Shown here piece after piece: positions 5,520-7,742 of a stretch of DNA of 7,742 bases (its first letter is position 1; each line of letters begins with the position of its first letter). A program made the position numbers and the translations under genes. The stretch is from Clostridia bacterium. Lineage in GTDB: Bacteria; Bacillota; Clostridia; Oscillospirales; QAKW01. Location of the stretch: NCBI GenBank assembly GCA_017442025.1, contig JAFSBD010000181.1, positions 1 through 7,742 of the forward strand, given 5' to 3'. Under the pieces are notes generated by a model. The model was given only the letters and a program-made list of their open reading frames with translations, ran no database searches and had not been told where the DNA came from.

Positions 5520-5558
5520 AAGAGCGGTAAAAACGCAAGTTTTTACCGCTCTTTTTTT
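5520..5558 (+). terminator. Strong intrinsic terminator after the XRE gene
   Basis: A perfect 15-bp stem AAGAGCGGTAAAAAC with GTTTTTACCGCTCTT, closed by a GCAA tetraloop, runs into a T7 tract (5552-5558). The left flank has no A-run, so this one should act only on plus-strand transcription. Confidence 0.93.
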
Positions 5559-5561
5559 GTA

Positions 5562-5584
5562 GGGGTGGACATCCTTGGCCACCC
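5562..5584. repeat. GGGTGG/CCACCC inverted repeat
   Basis: GGGTGG (5563-5568) pairs with CCACCC (5579-5584) across a 10-nt loop, directly after the XRE terminator. Short GTAGGGG..CCCG hairpins of this kind recur between genes in many clostridial genomes (recollection, not checked). It may therefore be one copy of a dispersed intergenic element, and it marks the left edge of palindrome array 2. Confidence 0.5.
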
Positions 5585-5591
5585 GCAGCAG

Positions 5592-5860
5592 TACAATTGA
5601 TTTGTATAAATAATCTGCAACGCAAAAATAGTACACTTTAATTGAACTAACCCAATTCAATTGGTACGACCCAAATGAATTGGTACAGCCGCTCTGCGGA
5701 TGTTACGAGTACAATTTAATTGTACTCCAACACAAATGATTTGTGTTGGAGTCGAGATATCGGCATCCTGCCGATTCGATATATTTGCCGTTTGCAAATT
5801 CGATATAATTTTGCCATGCAAAATTTCGATATGATATAAATCCCGCTCGGGATTTATATC
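5592..5860. repeat. Palindrome array 2 in a 374-bp gene-free gap
   Basis: The gene-free gap 5511-5884 is filled by tandem hairpins with differing stems. They include TACAA/TTGTA (5592-5606), CCAATT/AATTGG (5652-5664), CCGC/GCGG (5689-5699), and GAGTACAATT/AATTGTACTC (5707-5727). Next come a 13-bp stem CTCCAACACAAAT/ATTTGTGTTGGAG (5725-5751), ATCGGCA/TGCCGAT (5759-5775), ATTTGC/GCAAAT (5783-5799) and AATTTTGC/GCAAAATT (5807-5825). The last is a 13-bp stem GATATAAATCCCG/CGGGATTTATATC (5833-5860). In the right half, TTCGATAT occurs between stems. The final module matches the end of array 1. No open frame here looks like a gene. The ABC exporter gene converges from the right and ends 25 bp away. 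Confidence 0.83.
5650..5687. repeat. Tandem 19-bp direct repeat, each unit near-palindromic
   Basis: Two adjacent 19-bp units (5650-5668 and 5669-5687) share ACCCAA and AATTGGTAC and differ at only a few central positions and the last base. Each has a CCAA..TTGG inverted core. This is the only true tandem direct repeat inside array 2, whose other palindromes are unrelated in sequence. Confidence 0.7.
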
Positions 5861-5884
5861 GCTGCAAAGGGCGCTTGGCGTAAG

Positions 5885-7690
5885 TTAATTCAGAATAGCG
5901 TGTGTTGCCTCATCCTCATATTGGCGGGTGTAGAGCTTATAATAGTAGCCCCGCGCGGCCAGCAGGTCGGCGTGTTTCCCTTGCTCCACGATCTTGCCGT
6001 TTTTGACCACCAAAATGAGATCCGCATTGCGCACGGTGGAGAGCCGATGGGCAATAACAATGGAGGTCCGCCCGCGAATCACCGTATCGATGGCCGATTG
6101 GATCTTTTGCTCGGTGAGGGTATCCACCGAGGCGGTGGCCTCATCCAAAACTAAGATGCGGGGGTCGGCCAAAATCGCGCGGGCAAAGGAGAGCAGTTGC
6201 TTCTCGCCGGTGGAGAGCAGGTCGCCCCCTTCGCCAACATCGGTATCCAAGCCCTTTTCCAGGCGGGCGACCACTTCGTCCGCCGCCACTAATTTTAAGG
6301 CCTTGGCGATCTGCTCCTCGGTGGCGTTGGGGTTGCCGTAGAGCAGGTTTTCCCGCACCGTTCCCGAAAAGAGATGGGGCGTCTGCAAAACATACCCGAT
6401 GGCGGAATGGAGCCAAAGCTGGGAGCGGTCGCGGGCGTCCTTGCCGTCGATCAGAACCTGCCCGCGGGTGGGCTCGAAAAAGCGGCAGATGAGGTTTACC
6501 AGGGTGGATTTTCCTGCCCCCGTTTCCCCAACGATGGCCAGATTGGTGCCGAAGGGGATGGTGAGATTAAAATCCTTTAAAACATATTCGTCTCCGTCGG
6601 GGTACATAAAGTCCACATCCCGAAAGGCAATATCCCCGCGGATGGGCTCCCAATTTTCGGTCTTGGGCTCAAAACTGTCGCCATATTTTTCCACCACCGC
6701 GGGGCGGTCGGTAACGTCCGAGCGGGTCTCCAGCAGGTTGGTCAGCCGCTCGATGTTGACCTGGGTGGTGATGAGGTCGGTGATGACATCGATCATCCAC
6801 CGCACCGGCTCCATCATGCCCTGGGCATAGCTCATAAACATGGAGAAGGTGCCCACCTCGCTTTGGGCGATATAGCCGCCCTTCCAAAGAACGATGGCCA
6901 ACGCCATGGAGGAGGCCAGGTTCATGGTGGCACCGAAAAGCCCCCGCAGCCGCGCCGAACGAACCGTCTTGCGGCGCATATTTTGGGTATCCTTGCAAAA
7001 ACGCTCCTGCATCTGGTCTTCGATGGCCAGGCTCTTGACGGTCTTTGCGCCGGTGATCCCTTCGTTGAAATCCCCGGTGATGGTGGAATTGATCTCCCGA
7101 ATCTCCCGATTGACCTTGATCAGCTTCTTTTGGAAGAGGGAGAAAAGCAAAATGATGAGGGGCAAAATCGCCATCACCAGCAGGGCAAGCTTGGCATTGA
7201 TGGCCAGCATCACGCCCATGGTGCCCAAAAGGTAGGAGCCATGCCAAACGCAATCCACCAGCCGCCAAGAAACCAGCGTGCCGATACGGCCGGTATCGCT
7301 CATCACGCGAGCATGAATATAGCCCACGCTGTTCTGATTGAAATAGGAAAAGGAAAGGGTCTGCAGGTGGTTGAAGGCGGCGTTGCGCAGATCCCGCAAC
7401 ACCCGCACCTCGATAATGGTGGCGTAGGCGCAGGAGATATAGTTGGCACCGCCCGCCGCCAGGATGGCGGCAAAATACCCCGGGGCGAAAAGCCAGATGC
7501 CGTCGAGGGTGTTTCTGCCGATGAAATGATCCAGGGCATAGCGCTGAAAGAGGGGGATGCCCACGTCCATGGCACTGCCCAGCAGGCCGCAGACCATCAT
7601 GATGGCCACCGCGCCGCGGTATTTTTTCAAAAAGGGGAGCACCTTACCGATGCCGAAGAAGGGGAGGGATTTGGTTTCTTTTTTGCTCAT
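5885..7690 (-). CDS. ABC exporter half-transporter, non-canonical signature motif
   Basis: The 601-residue product is a fused membrane-plus-ATPase half of a type IV (B-family) ABC exporter in the cytoplasmic membrane. About six membrane segments lie in residues 25-310. The ATPase domain (about 352-590) has A-loop Y363, Walker A GETGAGKST (388-396), Q-loop Q436, Walker B ILVLDE (512-517, catalytic E517 intact), D-loop SVD (521-523) and switch H548. The signature motif is LSTGE (492-496) where LSGGQ is usual. This fits the subunit type that in heterodimeric exporters keeps the catalytic Glu but has an altered signature (TM288/BmrD-like). The start codon overlaps the stop of an upstream gene as ATGA, with GGAGG 7 nt before the ATG. 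The substrate cannot be told; drugs, lipids or peptides are all known for relatives. No clear U-tract terminator follows; the 3' end runs into palindrome array 2. Confidence 0.94.
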   Translation of the reverse strand: MSKKETKSLPFFGIGKVLPFLKKYRGAVAIMMVCGLLGSAMDVGIPLFQRYALDHFIGRNTLDGIWLFAPGYFAAILAAGGANYISCAYATIIEVRVLRDLRNAAFNHLQTLSFSYFNQNSVGYIHARVMSDTGRIGTLVSWRLVDCVWHGSYLLGTMGVMLAINAKLALLVMAILPLIILLFSLFQKKLIKVNREIREINSTITGDFNEGITGAKTVKSLAIEDQMQERFCKDTQNMRRKTVRSARLRGLFGATMNLASSMALAIVLWKGGYIAQSEVGTFSMFMSYAQGMMEPVRWMIDVITDLITTQVNIERLTNLLETRSDVTDRPAVVEKYGDSFEPKTENWEPIRGDIAFRDVDFMYPDGDEYVLKDFNLTIPFGTNLAIVGETGAGKSTLVNLICRFFEPTRGQVLIDGKDARDRSQLWLHSAIGYVLQTPHLFSGTVRENLLYGNPNATEEQIAKALKLVAADEVVARLEKGLDTDVGEGGDLLSTGEKQLLSFARAILADPRILVLDEATASVDTLTEQKIQSAIDTVIRGRTSIVIAHRLSTVRNADLILVVKNGKIVEQGKHADLLAARGYYYKLYTRQYEDEATHAILN

Positions 7691-7742
7691 ACTTCCTCCT
7701 CCAGACTGCCCGATTGGGTCTCATAGATCTTTTGGTAGATCC
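7687..7742 (-). CDS. 3' end of upstream gene, likely partner ABC half-transporter (partial)
   Basis: On the minus strand, the frame entering at the window edge reads IYQKIYETQSGSLEEEV and stops at TGA (7689-7687). That stop overlaps the ATG of the next ABC gene in an ATGA junction. The YxxIYxxQ pattern near the C-terminus is typical of B-family ABC exporter subunits, and such subunits are often encoded as translationally coupled pairs. Only about 17 codons are visible, so the family call rests on this pattern and the context. The gene continues beyond position 7742. Confidence 0.7.
   Translation of the reverse strand, partial: IYQKIYETQSGSLEEEV

Noticed and set aside
5415..5660. 81-codon minus frame across the XRE terminator
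   Set aside because: Its C-terminal part is antisense to the XRE gene and its middle is the terminator stem; no promoter or ribosome binding site.
5592..5860. Insertion sequence or MITE with terminal inverted repeats
   Set aside because: There are many independent internal palindromes but no single pair of terminal repeats or target-site duplication that I could identify, and no transposase.
6863..7726. 287-codon open frame on plus opposite the ABC exporter
   Set aside because: Shadow frame rich in His, Gly and Gln; the opposite strand encodes a full ABC transporter with all ATPase motifs.

Overview
The window reads as chromosome of a Gram-positive, Clostridia-like bacterium, probably an uncultured gut lineage (inference). 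The reasons are an S-layer-homology (SLH) surface protein with a CAP domain, a membrane-anchored LysM-G5-M23 wall peptidase of a type common in clostridial sporeformers, purine-rich Shine-Dalgarno sites with some GTG/TTG starts, strong sigma-A promoters and strong intrinsic terminators. No tRNA, rRNA, transposase, phage gene or CRISPR array was seen.

Layout. (1) Positions 1-143 hold several unrelated palindromes 3' of a minus-strand gene. (2) 144-3176 is a divergent cell-envelope pair: an M23 peptidoglycan endopeptidase on minus and a secreted CAP + three-SLH protein on plus. They fire from back-to-back sigma-A promoters. The M23 promoter carries three TGTAAC boxes just after its -10, which resemble sites for the wall-stress regulator WalR. 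(3) 3177-3397 is a convergent gap with a bidirectional terminator and an array of different perfect hairpins joined by a repeated TATATCGC separator. (4) 3398-4667 is a second divergent pair: a 75-residue protein of unknown function and a D-2-hydroxyacid dehydrogenase, with interleaved -35 regions. (5) 4668-5510 holds a bidirectional terminator and then a third divergent pair: a small SLOG/YpsA-like protein on minus and an 80-residue XRE regulator on plus. Three 14-bp operator-like sites lie between them, placed to control both genes. (6) 5511-5884 is a gene-free convergent gap with a strong terminator and a second, larger palindrome array; its last module is nearly identical to that of the first array. 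(7) 5885-7742 holds an ABC exporter half-transporter on minus, preceded by the last codons of another gene overlapping it by ATGA, most likely the partner subunit of a heterodimeric exporter.

The genes form short units rather than one pathway: envelope maintenance, a metabolic dehydrogenase, a possible nucleotide-sensing SLOG/XRE module, and export. The least explained parts are the non-coding palindrome arrays, which sit in gaps between converging genes, and the SLOG/XRE module with its operators. Many long open frames opposite the real genes are antisense shadows and are not annotated.
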